Source of the DNA: Baffinella frigidus
Lineage: Eukaryota; Cryptophyceae; Cryptomonadales; Baffinellaceae
DNA length: 25,483 nt
Direction of reading: 5' to 3'
NCBI GenBank assembly: GCA_026770585.1
Contig: MU646344.1
Location: 410,614 to 436,096, forward strand
Shown: piece after piece, positions 17,095 to 25,094 of the stretch
Numbering within the stretch: the first letter of the stretch is position 1
How the letters are laid out: every line of letters starts with the position of its first letter
Translations under genes and position numbers: made by a program
Notes under the pieces: generated by a model
What the model saw: the letters and a program-made list of their open reading frames with translations, nothing else
Told to the model about the DNA's origin: nothing
Database searches by the model: none

Positions 17095-17185
17095 TAGAAT
17101 CCGTAAGACATCCCGAACCCGTAAGACATCCCACCGCAGACTAGAACCCGTAAGACATCCCGAACCTGTAAGACATCTCACCGCA
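17095..17185. repeat. Short tandem repeat of CCGTAAGACATCCCG / CACCGCAGACTAGAA units
   Basis: CGTAAGACATCCC or a close variant occurs four times, alternating with ACCGCAGACTAGAA.CC. Period 14-34 bp, non-coding. Confidence 0.75.
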
Positions 17186-17516
17186 GACTGCATGCAAGGC
17201 TGAGCGCGGACCTCTAGGCGAGATTTATCTAGATCAGGTTCGTCTGGTGTTTCCAAAGGTAGCTAGTGATTAGTCAACTAGTAGTGACTCGTTATGTGAA
17301 TATATATTACAAAGGTCGCATCGCCTGGAGGGACACTCACAGTGCTGTACGTACCGTGCGTTCCCACCAGCCCTCGTGCGTGCCGGAAGCAGGCAGGAGG
17401 GAGACACGGTGCACCCGATTGCATGCACACAGAAGGATATCCACACCAAGCGGGCGCGCCTCGGGCGTACCCCGCGAAGCCGGCCATCAAGGGGTTGACA
17501 CACGGCGCGGTAGGCA

Positions 17517-17684
17517 CCACCAACCCTCACGGTTCGGGCAAATGATCGAATTTGGCGATACGTAATGCCATTGCAGACCGTCGGATTCCGACGTCGGTTA
17601 TTTTTAAAACTCCAAAAGCAAGGTGTTTAGAGTTTTAAAACTGGTACGTGATTTCCCAATTGCCCAAACCGTGGGGGCTGGTGG
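17517..17684. mobile_element. Foldback with CCACCAACCCTCACGG ends
   Basis: The ends are CCACCAACCCTCACGGTTCG and CGTGGGGGCTGGTGG-type, with inner arms GGGCAAATGATCG / AATTGCCCAAACC and AGTTTTAAAACT-type pairing around the centre. The ends match 13725-13874; the middle does not. Confidence 0.7.
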
Positions 17685-17694
17685 TCACAGAGTA

Positions 17695-17828
17695 GGTATT
17701 CTGGGCTCTATTCCTTCAGTGACCAGTAGGCTCAGACGCCCTACCGTAGGGCCCTAGGACCTGCCTAGGACCTCTTGGCTCTCAAATTTGACGGACGGCA
17801 TGGCCACTTAAGGGGTATTCTGGGCTCT
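17695..17828. mobile_element. Family C foldback with perfect 15-bp direct flanks
   Basis: The element at 17710-17813 (TTCCTTCAGTGACCAG ... GGCCACTTAAGG) is bracketed by identical GGTATTCTGGGCTCT at 17695-17709 and 17814-17828. This is a clean, unique-looking target duplication. Confidence 0.8.
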
Positions 17829-17879
17829 GTACAAGAGTGTCTCGAATTCAAGAGCTCACACAACCCTGAGAGCCTGCTG

Positions 17880-18056
17880 TGGAGCGCTGTGCAGAGAAGT
17901 TGGCCACGAGAAATAATGGAAAATTCAGAAATTGGAGCCATTTTGTCAACTTTTGAGAAATTTAGTACCATGAATTTCTCAAAAGTGGACAAAATGGCTC
18001 CAATTTTCCCATTTTCCCATTTTCCGGGTGGCCAACTTCTCGGCACAGCGCTCTAC
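17880..18056. mobile_element. Long foldback (group D)
   Basis: The outer arms GGAGCGCTGTGCAGAGAAGT and ACTTCTCGGCACAGCGCTCT, and the inner arms AATTGGAGCCATTTTGTC / GACAAAATGGCTCCAATT, pair. The arms carry small insertions (CCCATTTTCCCATTTTCC on the right). Confidence 0.75.
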
Positions 18057-18069
18057 TAGCAGACCCATA

Positions 18070-18240
18070 AAACGATTGCAACCTCAAACCAGCGAGACCT
18101 GAAACCAGCGAATCCTGAAACCGATGACTCCTGAAACCAGCGGAGCCTAAAACCGATAAAAACTGAAACCAGCGACACCTGAGACCGATGACACCTGAAA
18201 CCAGCGAAATTTGAAACCGGTGAAACCTGCAACCAGCGAA
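18070..18240. repeat. Minisatellite block 1 (CTGAAACCAGCGA unit)
   Basis: CTGAAACC(A/G)(G/A)(C/T)GA units repeat at about 16 bp. Clearly related to the larger array at 18700-19572. Confidence 0.85.
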
Positions 18241-18599
18241 TCCTGCTTGCATTGCCCTAACGTTGCTGACTCATGTACATTGGGGGAAACCTTCACACAA
18301 CCACATTTCTGTCCTCCCATCTTTGGTGTCTGGCTCATGTCACCTCACCCCCCCACACAACTCTCTCTTGCTGTCCTCAACTCTCACCCCCACACAATCC
18401 TCTCACTTTTTGAAATCGTGTTTTCTCTCTGGGGTATTCGTGGTTGGAGCTCTCATACTTTAATCATGGGATACCATGAGCCTCATAAAGGCTGACTTGT
18501 GGTTCGGTGTGTGTGCGAGTGCGATCCTATTTCGGAATAGCTCAAACACCCCAAAAGAACCAACCCTTTATCCCCTCTTCACGAGCCTCTGCACTGGAG

Positions 18600-18708
18600 A
18601 GCTAAACTCGATCCGAAAGCAAAAATGCTTTCTCTGCAGTCCTTTCTAAGGAAGGGCGTGTCGTTGGCGTATGTTGGGCCAAATTAAAACCTCAAGGACC
18701 TAAAGGAA
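18600..18708 (+). repeat. Dispersed repeat family E, subtype 2
   Basis: CTCGATCCGAAAGCAAAAAT, GCTTTCTCTGCAG, GTGTCGTTGGCGTATGTTGG and AAACCTCAAGGACCTAAAGG. It matches the copies at 20013-20126 and 20748-20850 more closely than the 4184 copy. Confidence 0.75.
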
Positions 18709-19572
18709 ACCGATGACATTTGAAACCGATTAACCTTCAAACGTGAATCCGATGAAAACTGAAACCGATAAAAACTGAAACCGATGAAAACTGAAACCGA
18801 TGAAACTTGACACCGGTAAAACCTGAAAACAACTAATATCCAAACTGATGAAACCTGACACCAGCAAAACCTGAAACCGCTGAAGCCTGAAACAGATGCA
18901 ATTTGAAACCGGTGAATCCTGAAACCGGGGAGACTTGAAACCGAGAAAACTTGGAGCTGGGGAAACCTAAACCGGGGAAACTTGAAACTGGAGAAAACTG
19001 AAACCGGTGAAACCTGAAACCGGGGAAACTTGAAACTGGGGAAATCTGAAACCGGGGAAACCTGCAACCTGGGAAACCTGAAACCGGGGAAATCTGAAAA
19101 CGGGGAAACCTGAAACCGAGGAAACTTGAAACCGAGGAAACTTGAAACCGGAGAAATCTCAAACCAGGGAAACCTGAAACCGGGACTCCTTTGAAACCGG
19201 TGAAACCTGAAACCGGGGAATTCTGAAACCGGGGAAACCTGAAATCGGGGAAACTTGAAACGGGGGAAACTTGAAACCGGGGAAACTTGACACAGGGGAA
19301 ACCTGAAACCGGGCAAACTTGAAACCGGGGAAAGCTGAACCTGGGGAAACTTGAAAACGGTGAAACCTGAAACCTGGGAAACTTGAAACGGGGGAAACTT
19401 GAAACCGGGGAAATCTGAACCCGGGGAAACTTGAAACCAGTGAATTTTGAAATGGGGGAAACTTGAAACCGGGGAAGCTTCAAACCGATGAAACCTGAAA
19501 CTGATGAAACCTGACACTGATGAAACCTGAACCAGCGAACAATCTGAAACCTGAACCGGTGAAACCTGAAAG
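18700..19572. repeat. Large 16-bp minisatellite (TGAAACCGGGGAAACC)
   Basis: More than 50 tandem copies of a unit like TTGAAACCGGGGAAAC. On the minus strand no frame meets a stop for long stretches, giving a 314-codon frame with a 16-residue period (FQVSPVSSFPRFKFP..). Because 16 is not a multiple of three, three units cycle through all three frames, and two of them are open. There is no reason to call it a gene. A further stub is at about 20570-20612. Confidence 0.9.
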
Positions 19573-19835
19573 GCGGTCCCCAGCCAGGATAATCTTTGAA
19601 CTATTGGTGGCAGGTCCAAACTGCGCAATGGACAGGCAGCAGAAATCTGCCACCCGCAATGAGGTCCCGGGAGTGCCCATTTTGCGAGTTTGGGAATTGT
19701 GTGTGTGGGAGAGAGAGAGAGAGCGAGAGAAGGACGGTTTTGAGCCGGGGTGTTGTAGGTTCACGGGCGGGTGGGCAGGTTGGTCGCGTGCAGTGCGGGG
19801 CTTTATGACTACATACCGTGCCCCTACAGGGACCA

Positions 19836-19923
19836 TGCGATCCGAAAGGAAGCATGGCCTTTCCACAGAAAAAGTTCCGGTATCCGCCTATGTTGGGAGC
19901 TCGAAGAACCTAAAGGACCTACA
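19836..19923 (+). repeat. Dispersed repeat family E
   Basis: CGATCCGAAAGGAAGCATGG ... GCCTATGTTGGGAGCTCGAAGAACCT-type, close to the 4184-4274 copy. Confidence 0.75.
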
Positions 19924-20012
19924 TGTAAAGGGCATCTTCCTACCTTCCCGGAAGCCCTGCCACCTGCCGCTAGCTTTCCGTGCTGAGGGGCGCTTTGAGG
20001 GGAGGGAAGACG

Positions 20013-20126
20013 TGGAGAGCTAAACGCGATCCGAAAGCAAAAAATGCTTTCTCTGCAAATACCTTCTACGGAACGGCGTGTCGCTGGCATACGTTGGGAG
20101 CATTTAAAACCTAAAGGACCTAAAGA
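20013..20126 (+). repeat. Dispersed repeat family E, subtype 2
   Basis: GAGAGCTAAACGCGATCCGAA..., CTTCTACGGAACGGCGTGTC and AAACCTAAAGGACCTAAAG. Confidence 0.75.
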
Positions 20127-20426
20127 CCCGAGGCGCGATGTTCATGCACATGTCCCCCACACCCAATCTTACAGTCGAACCCACAGACGTTTCACCTTCA
20201 AGCAAGACGTGGATGGCTAACAGGGAGGGAAGGGATGAAGGACACAGGGAAGGGTGGAAGGCTGCCCAGTTGTGTCTTCTACATGTACAGGGGTTACTTG
20301 CGAATAAGGACACGCACCGTCCTCCTCTTAAGGATCCATGTGTGTGAGAGAGATTCGTATATTGTTCACATGCACACTCGAAAATCAAAATAACACATGA
20401 AAAATAGTGAACCACGATAAAAACTA

Positions 20427-20542
20427 CAAGGGTACCTCGCTCATAAGAAACCGCCCCCCCCTAGGTCCGCCATAAGGCCCTAGACATAGCCCTACTGTAG
20501 GGCCCTAGGGGGGCGCGGTTTCTTATGAGCGAGGTACCCCTG
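20427..20542. mobile_element. Family A foldback flanked by TA
   Basis: The ends are CAAGGGTACCTCGCTCATAA and TTATGAGCGAGGTACCCCTG, with TA directly outside both ends. A diverged left half of a related unit (ACAGGGGTTACTTGCGAATA) lies at about 20287. Confidence 0.8.
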
Positions 20543-20747
20543 TAGATTCCACGTGCCCTCCTCAGCAATGGAACCGGGGAGAAGTGAAACCTGGGAAACT
20601 TGAAACCGGGGAACCGGTCTCGCGCGGACGCTTTCCCTTTGAGGGAAAAAGGTGCCTCGAAAAAGGAGAAAGAAGCTTCGTTTCCCTCAAAGGCCCTCAG
20701 GGGGCGGGGGGTTCCCACGCGCCCCGCGCTCATTGACCAAACTCGTC

Positions 20748-20850
20748 AACGCGATCCGAAAGCAAAAAATGCTTTCTCTGCAGATCCCTTCTACGGAACG
20801 GCGTGTCGTTGGCATATGTTGGGAGCATTTAAAACCTAAAGGACCTAAAG
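20748..20850 (+). repeat. Dispersed repeat family E, subtype 2
   Basis: CGCGATCCGAAAGCAAAAAA..., TTCTACGGAACGGCGTGTCG and TTTAAAACCTAAAGGACCTA. Confidence 0.75.
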
Positions 20851-21087
20851 AAGCTCAGCTGTGAATCCGTGTAGCATCGAAGCCATGCGTGGGTGCAGAG
20901 GTGGGCCGGTGATTTTTTTTTCGAGCGGGAATTTCGAAAGGGGTTCAGCCGGATCAGAGGAGAGCCGGCTCCTGCATCCATGGCCAGGATGCAAGCTCGA
21001 TTAACTTTGAGGAAGGTCCGGTTTGAAATGTCTTTTACGTTTGACCGCCGACTGATCAAAGGCAGTGGGTGATACCAAAACGCCTCA

Positions 21088-21190
21088 ACCCTGCACCCTG
21101 AACCCTGCACCCTGAACCTGGCACCCTGAAACCTGAACCCTGAATCTTGAGCCCTGAACCTTGCACCTTGAACCCTGAACCCTGAACCCA
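21088..21190. repeat. CCCTGAACCCTGCA minisatellite
   Basis: Seven-base CCCTGAA/CCCTGCA/CCTTGAA units over about 100 bp, resembling degenerate telomere-like repeats. Frames through it (VQGSGFRVQ...) are artefacts. Confidence 0.85.
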
Positions 21191-21366
21191 AGGCCCTGCG
21201 GCGTTCCGAGAGGGGGGTCTTGAATTCGAGATTGCCCAGCACATCGAGACGAACGACGCACGACACACGAAGCGCCTACCACAAATGTATATCACCGAAA
21301 CCGCCCACGCGCATCCGACTCCCTACAGCGCATCCGACTCCTATGCGAGCCCTACACCTGTGAGAC

Positions 21367-21772
21367 TTACAGGGGGCTCTCCTGGTACTGGTACCCCGGA
21401 GCCCCGACGCCGCCCCCAGTGACGAGCGCAGGGTGGTCCTTGGCCAGCGCCCGCAGCGCGTCCGTTATCCTGCGGTGCAAAACCCTGTCAGCATCCAGCT
21501 TCGTTCGCAGCACACCGCGTCGCTGTCCAGCTACGTCCACACGAATCCCTACACCAGCGGCACTCGCGTCCGTTATCCTGTGGGGCCGCGAGACCCTGTC
21601 AGCATCCAGCTTCGTTCGCAGCACTCCCGACATCGCGGCGCTATCCCGCTACGTCCGAAGGATTCCCTTCACCACCAGGACTCTCTGCGCCCGCTGTTCC
21701 CGCAGGCGGGTGGAGCACAGGGCCAGAGAGGACACAGGCGAAAGCGCAGGAGTGACGCGCCGTGCGAGAGAG

Positions 21773-21809
<37 letters not shown>

Positions 21810-24676
21810 GAGAGGGAGGGAGGGAGGGAGGCAGGGAGGGAGGCAGGGAGAAAGAGAGAGAGAGTGTATGTGAGAGAGAAAGGGGGTGGCACGGCACAGT
21901 GCTGGAACAAGATGCTGATCCCCGCGAAGGCAGCGGGCGTCAGGGCGGGTGAGCGCGGGCGCGGCAGAGGGCAGGGCAAGATTATATATCCCTCAAGTGG
22001 CCAGGCGGTCAAATTTAACCGCCAAGAGGTCCTAGGCAGGTCCTAGGGCCCTACGGTAGGGCGTATGCGCCTACTCGCCACTTACGGGATAAGTCACCTG
22101 GTGGCCGCCGCCAGCTCCTGGGCCTCCGTGAAGGTCCCGTCGGGGCCGGCCCTGGCGGCGATCTCCGACACGTCCACGTGCGCGCCAAACACAACGTCGA
22201 TCGGCTTCCGCGCGGCGTCTGCAACGCACCCGGCAACGCGTCAGGAACCAACGATGCGAAGCGCCAGATTCTGCATCTCTACGATAAGACGTTCGTGACC
22301 CAGCAGGCTCTTGTGAAGAATGTCTGTGTCGGACTATCAACCTGGCCCCTGGGTTCACCGGAGTGACTTTACACGGCTTCCAACGCGCCCCCTGGTTTCG
22401 TCTGGGGATACAGTCACATGTAGGATAGCCAGAGCGGCTTTACACGGGACTGTGTCCCAGATTTCGCGGCGTCGCACACCGCGCACGCAAAAAGACTGGG
22501 GACTCGATCGAACCACTCACACGATTGCTGAGTGGAGAGTGCAGGGCGCATGGGCTGGCCCGACAAGGTACTGGGAATACTCGAATAAGAACACGCACCG
22601 CCCTAGGGTCCTACGGTAGGGCTGGTCGTACGAGCATAGGACCTCCCTAGGGGCGGTGCGTGGTCGTGTTCGCGAGTCACCCCTGTACGTGACTTGTGCA
22701 AAAGTCACTGCGGCTTCTCCTACATGGGGCGTGTCCCGAGAGAGCCTGGCATCGGAGGGAAGTGAGTGCCCTCATCTCCACACAAGTATGAATTGATTGC
22801 TTTTGGCGCAACGAAACGAAATTTACAGCGTAGCTGCTTTTTTATGACTAGTATGACCCAATGGTGTAGTAAATTTCGGCGCCCAAAACCAACGAATTCA
22901 TGCTTTTGTGGAGATGAAGGCGGGGATTGACCTGTGAAGTTGAACTTGATGAGGTCCCAGAAGCTGTCTTCGACCCCGTGGATGAATACCGGGATCACGT
23001 GCACCTGCCCAACAAGTGTGGGGTTGGTTAACACATGATGTATGTGTTAAGGGGCGTTGAGCCTATCGATACGGATTGGATACTTTTGGGTGTCGGGTGG
23101 ATTTGTTAAGAAACCGTGAACCCTACCAGCCACCGCAGCACCCGCACTGCCACGCGCCTCAACCCCCGGACTGGCACCCACCCCAACACCCGCGCATACA
23201 GCCCCACACCAGCAGGCCGACGTACCCTCCCAGGCCCCGCACTGCCAGCCACCTGTACACCCGCACTGGCACACACGTGAGCACCCGCGCAGACTGACGC
23301 CCCCGCACCCACCGCAGGCTGGGGCAGCCTCCAACCCAGGCTCCGCCACCGCATCTGCACGGCCTATGTTCCGGTCAGACGCGGAGCCAGGGTCGGCGAG
23401 GCGGGGGGACGAGAGGCCTGGCCAGCGTGGGTGGGGTGGAGGGACGAGATAATCTGAAAAGCTAACTCCAGCGAGGTACTTAGAGCCTACGGATTGCCTA
23501 CGGTAGGAGCCCCCCTCCTACAACTTTTAACGACCCATTTGTTTTAAACGTCGTAGGAGGAGGGGGGGTTCCTACCGTAGGCTAAGGGGTCCGCTGGCGT
23601 TAGCTTTTCGCATCAGAGAGGGGCGATCTCGCACCTTCCCAACCTCGAGGGCGATTTTCCCGACCCCCCCCTTGCACGGCAGGATGTTATGCAAGTCCTC
23701 CGAATGGTTGCGCGTCCCCTGCCACGATCAACACCCGGGCGGCGCGTCACTTCACTTGAAGTTGACAGCCGGACTAAGTTGACACCGTGCATGCCGCCAC
23801 GCCAGGTCGGTGTGCAAGGTTCCACGTCAGCGCACCGTGCATGTCTGACTGTCAACTCCAAGTGAAGTATGTCTCACTGTCAACTTCAAGTGAAGTGACG
23901 TGCCGCCCGGGTGTTGATCCTGCCCGCGGTGCAACCCCGCGCACAGCGGGCATGCACGCGCTGGCTTGGGACCTTGCCAACATGCACGCGCTGGCTTGGG
24001 ACCGCGTCGAAACAGCGGCGGGGCGCACAGCGGGGGGGCGCGCGCACTGGGGGGGCGGGGCAGGAGCATTAGGTAGGTGGGAACCGCAGGGAAGACGCAA
24101 GGGGGGGTCCTTTAGGTCCTTTAGGTTTGAATTTCTCCCAACATAGCCCAACGACACGCCGTTCCGTAGAAGGGATCTGCAGCGAAAGCATTTTTTGCGT
24201 CCGGGGCGCGGTTCGAACCTCAGGGAAGACGCCGCAGACGGAGCCTGGCATCTTCAGCTCCGAGACGATCCGCTGCACCGCGTAGTCGTTCCACACCTGC
24301 TTCAGGGTTTGGTGTTTAGGGTTTGGGGTTTGGGGTTTAGGGAATAGGGCTTAGGGTTTAGGGTTTAGGGTTTAGGTTTTAGGATAGGGCTCAGGGGTCA
24401 GCTGAGGGAACAGGGCGTAGGGTGACCTTGGCGTTGTGGCGCGACTCGTGCACGGCCTGGTCGGACGGGGTGTTGAGGATCGGCGGGAACATCGCCATCC
24501 CACTGAACACGTAGTTGGTCAGGATCCCCAGGAAGTTGGAGTAGTACCACGTGGAGCGAACCGGGTAGAAGGAGAACACGGGGGCGCCGGACCACTTCCA
24601 GAGGCCGAGGACCGTGATGATCCACATGTCCCAGTTGGTACGGTGGTTCGACACCAGCAGCACTCGGTCCGCCGAC
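21367..24676 (-). CDS. PlsC-type acyltransferase (LPLAT superfamily), 3' part, 6 exons seen
   Basis: Exons on the complement: 24676-24427, 24296-24219, 23718-23635, 23004-22932, 22218-22098, 21469-21367. Every junction is GT-AG with matching phase, giving about 235 residues to TAA. The first visible exon has VSNHRTNWD, the NHx4D catalytic motif of glycerolipid acyltransferases. FPE|GTRN (split exactly by an intron) is the acceptor-binding FPEGTR block, and VIPVFIHGVEDSF is the later conserved block. The protein ends YQYQESPL. By family it should move an acyl group from acyl-CoA or acyl-ACP to a lysophospholipid or glycerol-3-phosphate at a membrane; the exact substrate cannot be told. The 5' exons (membrane anchor and start) are missing or unrecognised to the right. 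Confidence 0.85.
21458..21672. repeat. 108-bp tandem duplication across the last acceptor of the acyltransferase
   Basis: The unit starting GCGTCCGTTATCCTG at 21458 restarts at 21566. The second unit shares CCCTGTCAGCATCCAGCTTC and the following TACGTCC. It contains the splice acceptor and first codons of the final exon, so a decoy acceptor lies 108 bp upstream of the real one on the coding strand. Confidence 0.75.
21768..21888. repeat. (AG)n / GGGAGGGAGG purine tract
   Basis: About 120 bp of nearly pure purine on + (polypyrimidine on the coding strand of the acyltransferase). It lies in the last intron, upstream of the acceptor. Confidence 0.9.
21989..22090. mobile_element. Family C foldback seven bases from a splice donor
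   Basis: The ends are ATCCCTCAAGTGGCCAGGCG and CGCCACTTACGGGAT-type, with central GGTCCTAGGGCCCTACGG. On the coding strand the exon ends ACCAG|GTGACTT and the element begins ATCCCGTAAGTGG. The mutated end itself therefore contains GTAAGT, a strong donor sequence. Confidence 0.75.
22568..22686. mobile_element. Diverged family A-like foldback
   Basis: The arms TACTGGGAATACTCGAATAAG.. and ..TTCGCGAGTCACCCCTGTA are imperfect; the inner arms AACACGCACCGCCCTAGG / CCTAGGGGCGGTGCGTGG pair well. It matches the half unit at about 20287-20330 (GGACACGCACCG). Confidence 0.65.
22772..22917. mobile_element. Group D foldback, second TTCATCTCCA member
   Basis: The ends TCATCTCCACACAAGTATGA and ATGCTTTTGTGGAGATGA, with GTGTAGTAAATTTCGGCGCC inside, match the element at 12694-12836. 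Confidence 0.8.
23110..23300. repeat. CACCCGCACTGGCA-type minisatellite in an acyltransferase intron
   Basis: Imperfect units built on CACCCGCACTG(G/C)CA, CACCCCAACACCCGCGCA and similar repeat for about 190 bp. Frames on either strand (HPHCHAPQPPDWHPPQ..; cysteine/glycine-rich on the other strand) are low-complexity products. The array lies between the GTRN exon and the VHVIPVF exon. Confidence 0.7.
23456..23609. mobile_element. Foldback in an acyltransferase intron
   Basis: The arms GAAAAGCTAACTCCAGCG and CGCTGGCGTTAGCTTTTC plus the inner GCCTACGGATTGCCTACGG.. / CCTACCGTAGGC pair. It ends 25 bp before the donor at 23634. Confidence 0.75.
23726..23919. mobile_element. Foldback seven bases from a splice acceptor
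   Basis: The arms GATCAACACCCGGGCGGC.. and ..GCCGCCCGGGTGTTGATC are followed inside by TCACTTCACTTGAAGTTGACA and two opposed AACTTCAAGTGAAG copies. The intron's coding-strand end is GTTGATCGTGGCAG|GGGACGCG, so the element's terminal GTTGATC almost abuts the acceptor of the GTRN exon. Confidence 0.8.
24109..24200 (-). repeat. Dispersed repeat family E (reverse)
   Basis: GTCCTTTAGGTCCTTTAGG, CTCCCAACATAGCCCAACGAC, GCCGTTCCGTAGAAGGGATC and GAAAGCATTTTTTGCG. It sits just inside the donor end of the intron following the FPE exon (24219). Confidence 0.75.
24297..24426 (-). repeat. 130-bp intron of the acyltransferase made mostly of telomere-like repeat
   Basis: Between AAG|GTCACC and CCTGAAGCAG|GTGTGG on the coding strand, about 110 of 130 bp are CCCTAAA, CCCAAACC and related units (24303-24412 on + read GGGTTTAGGG, GGTTTGGGG). 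Confidence 0.85.
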
Positions 24677-24934
24677 CTGATCCACAGAGCGAGTCAGCCA
24701 TGCGCACAGCGGGGATCTAGGAGACGCCTCCATGCGCCAGATCAAGGTCTATTCGGGGTCACAATTTTGGCGGTGAGGGGATCGTGTGAGGGACTAAGTT
24801 GACAGAGGTGTACTGCGAGCCCCGCGTGTCAACTTAATAATAGTACTTAGTCCCGCTGTCAGCCACCCACCCACCGCCCAACGCTCGTCCTCCACTACAT
24901 CCTCCCTGTCCGCCGACCTGATCCATAGAGCGAG
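24667..24934. repeat. 27-bp direct copies of the acyltransferase exon acceptor junction
   Basis: GTCCGCCGACCTGATCCACA(GAGCGAG) at 24667-24693, spanning the acceptor of the NHRTNWD exon, is repeated with one mismatch at 24908-24934. A small foldback (24790-24854: GGGACTAAGTTGACA ... ACTTAGTCCC) lies between the copies. Confidence 0.75.
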
Positions 24935-25094
24935 CAGGTGCGTACACGAACACGAGCGTCGTGTACGCACCCCCACAGAGGCGTCTGAGAGAAGTCGCAC
25001 TACTGGTCAGCCCGCTGCCCGCCGCCAGCCAGCCACCATCCACCGACCATCCTCTGCCCGCTGCCAGCCAGCCACCGTCCACAGCCCATCCTCC

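Larger units (their letters stand above)
16908..21366. other. 4.5-kb intergenic region between two convergent 3' ends, repeat-filled
   Basis: No gene is supported here. The contents are: an imperfect copy of the TXNDC12 last-exon tail (about 16967-16986), family E (16983-17062), CCGTAAGACATCCCG tandem units (17095-17185), foldbacks (17517-17684, 17710-17813, 17880-18056), and the 16-bp minisatellite (18070-18240, 18700-19572). Further right are family E copies (18600, 19836, 20013, 20748), family A (20427-20542) and a CCCTGAACCCTGCA array (21088-21190). Confidence 0.6.
22219..22931 (-). other. Acyltransferase intron with two foldbacks and CTTTACAC repeats
   Basis: It contains GAGTGACTTTACAC-type repeats (about 22361-22445 and 22688-22725), a diverged family A-like foldback (22568-22686) and a TTCATCTCCA-ended group D foldback (22772-22917) close to the donor. 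No exon was recognised. Confidence 0.65.

Noticed and set aside
17270-17545. Overlapping open frames on both strands around 17270-17545
   Set aside because: No splice-compatible partner exons or recognised motifs; part of the interval is a foldback arm.
18684-19628. 314-codon open frame on the minus strand
   Set aside because: It is exactly coextensive with a 16-bp tandem array, has a 16-residue period, and a second frame is equally open.
20980-21070. Short plus-strand reading ARLTLRKVRFEMSFTFDRRLIKGSG before TGA
   Set aside because: It looks mildly coding, and I considered the tail of a cytochrome P450-like gene, but no upstream exon or convincing motif supports it.
21649-22012. Serine/leucine/proline-rich frames on the minus strand
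   Set aside because: Produced by the (AG)n / GGGAGG purine tract in the last acyltransferase intron.
23047-23360. Cysteine/glycine-rich frame (minus) and proline/histidine-rich frame (plus)
   Set aside because: Both arise from a CACCCGCACTGGCA-type minisatellite lying in an acyltransferase intron.
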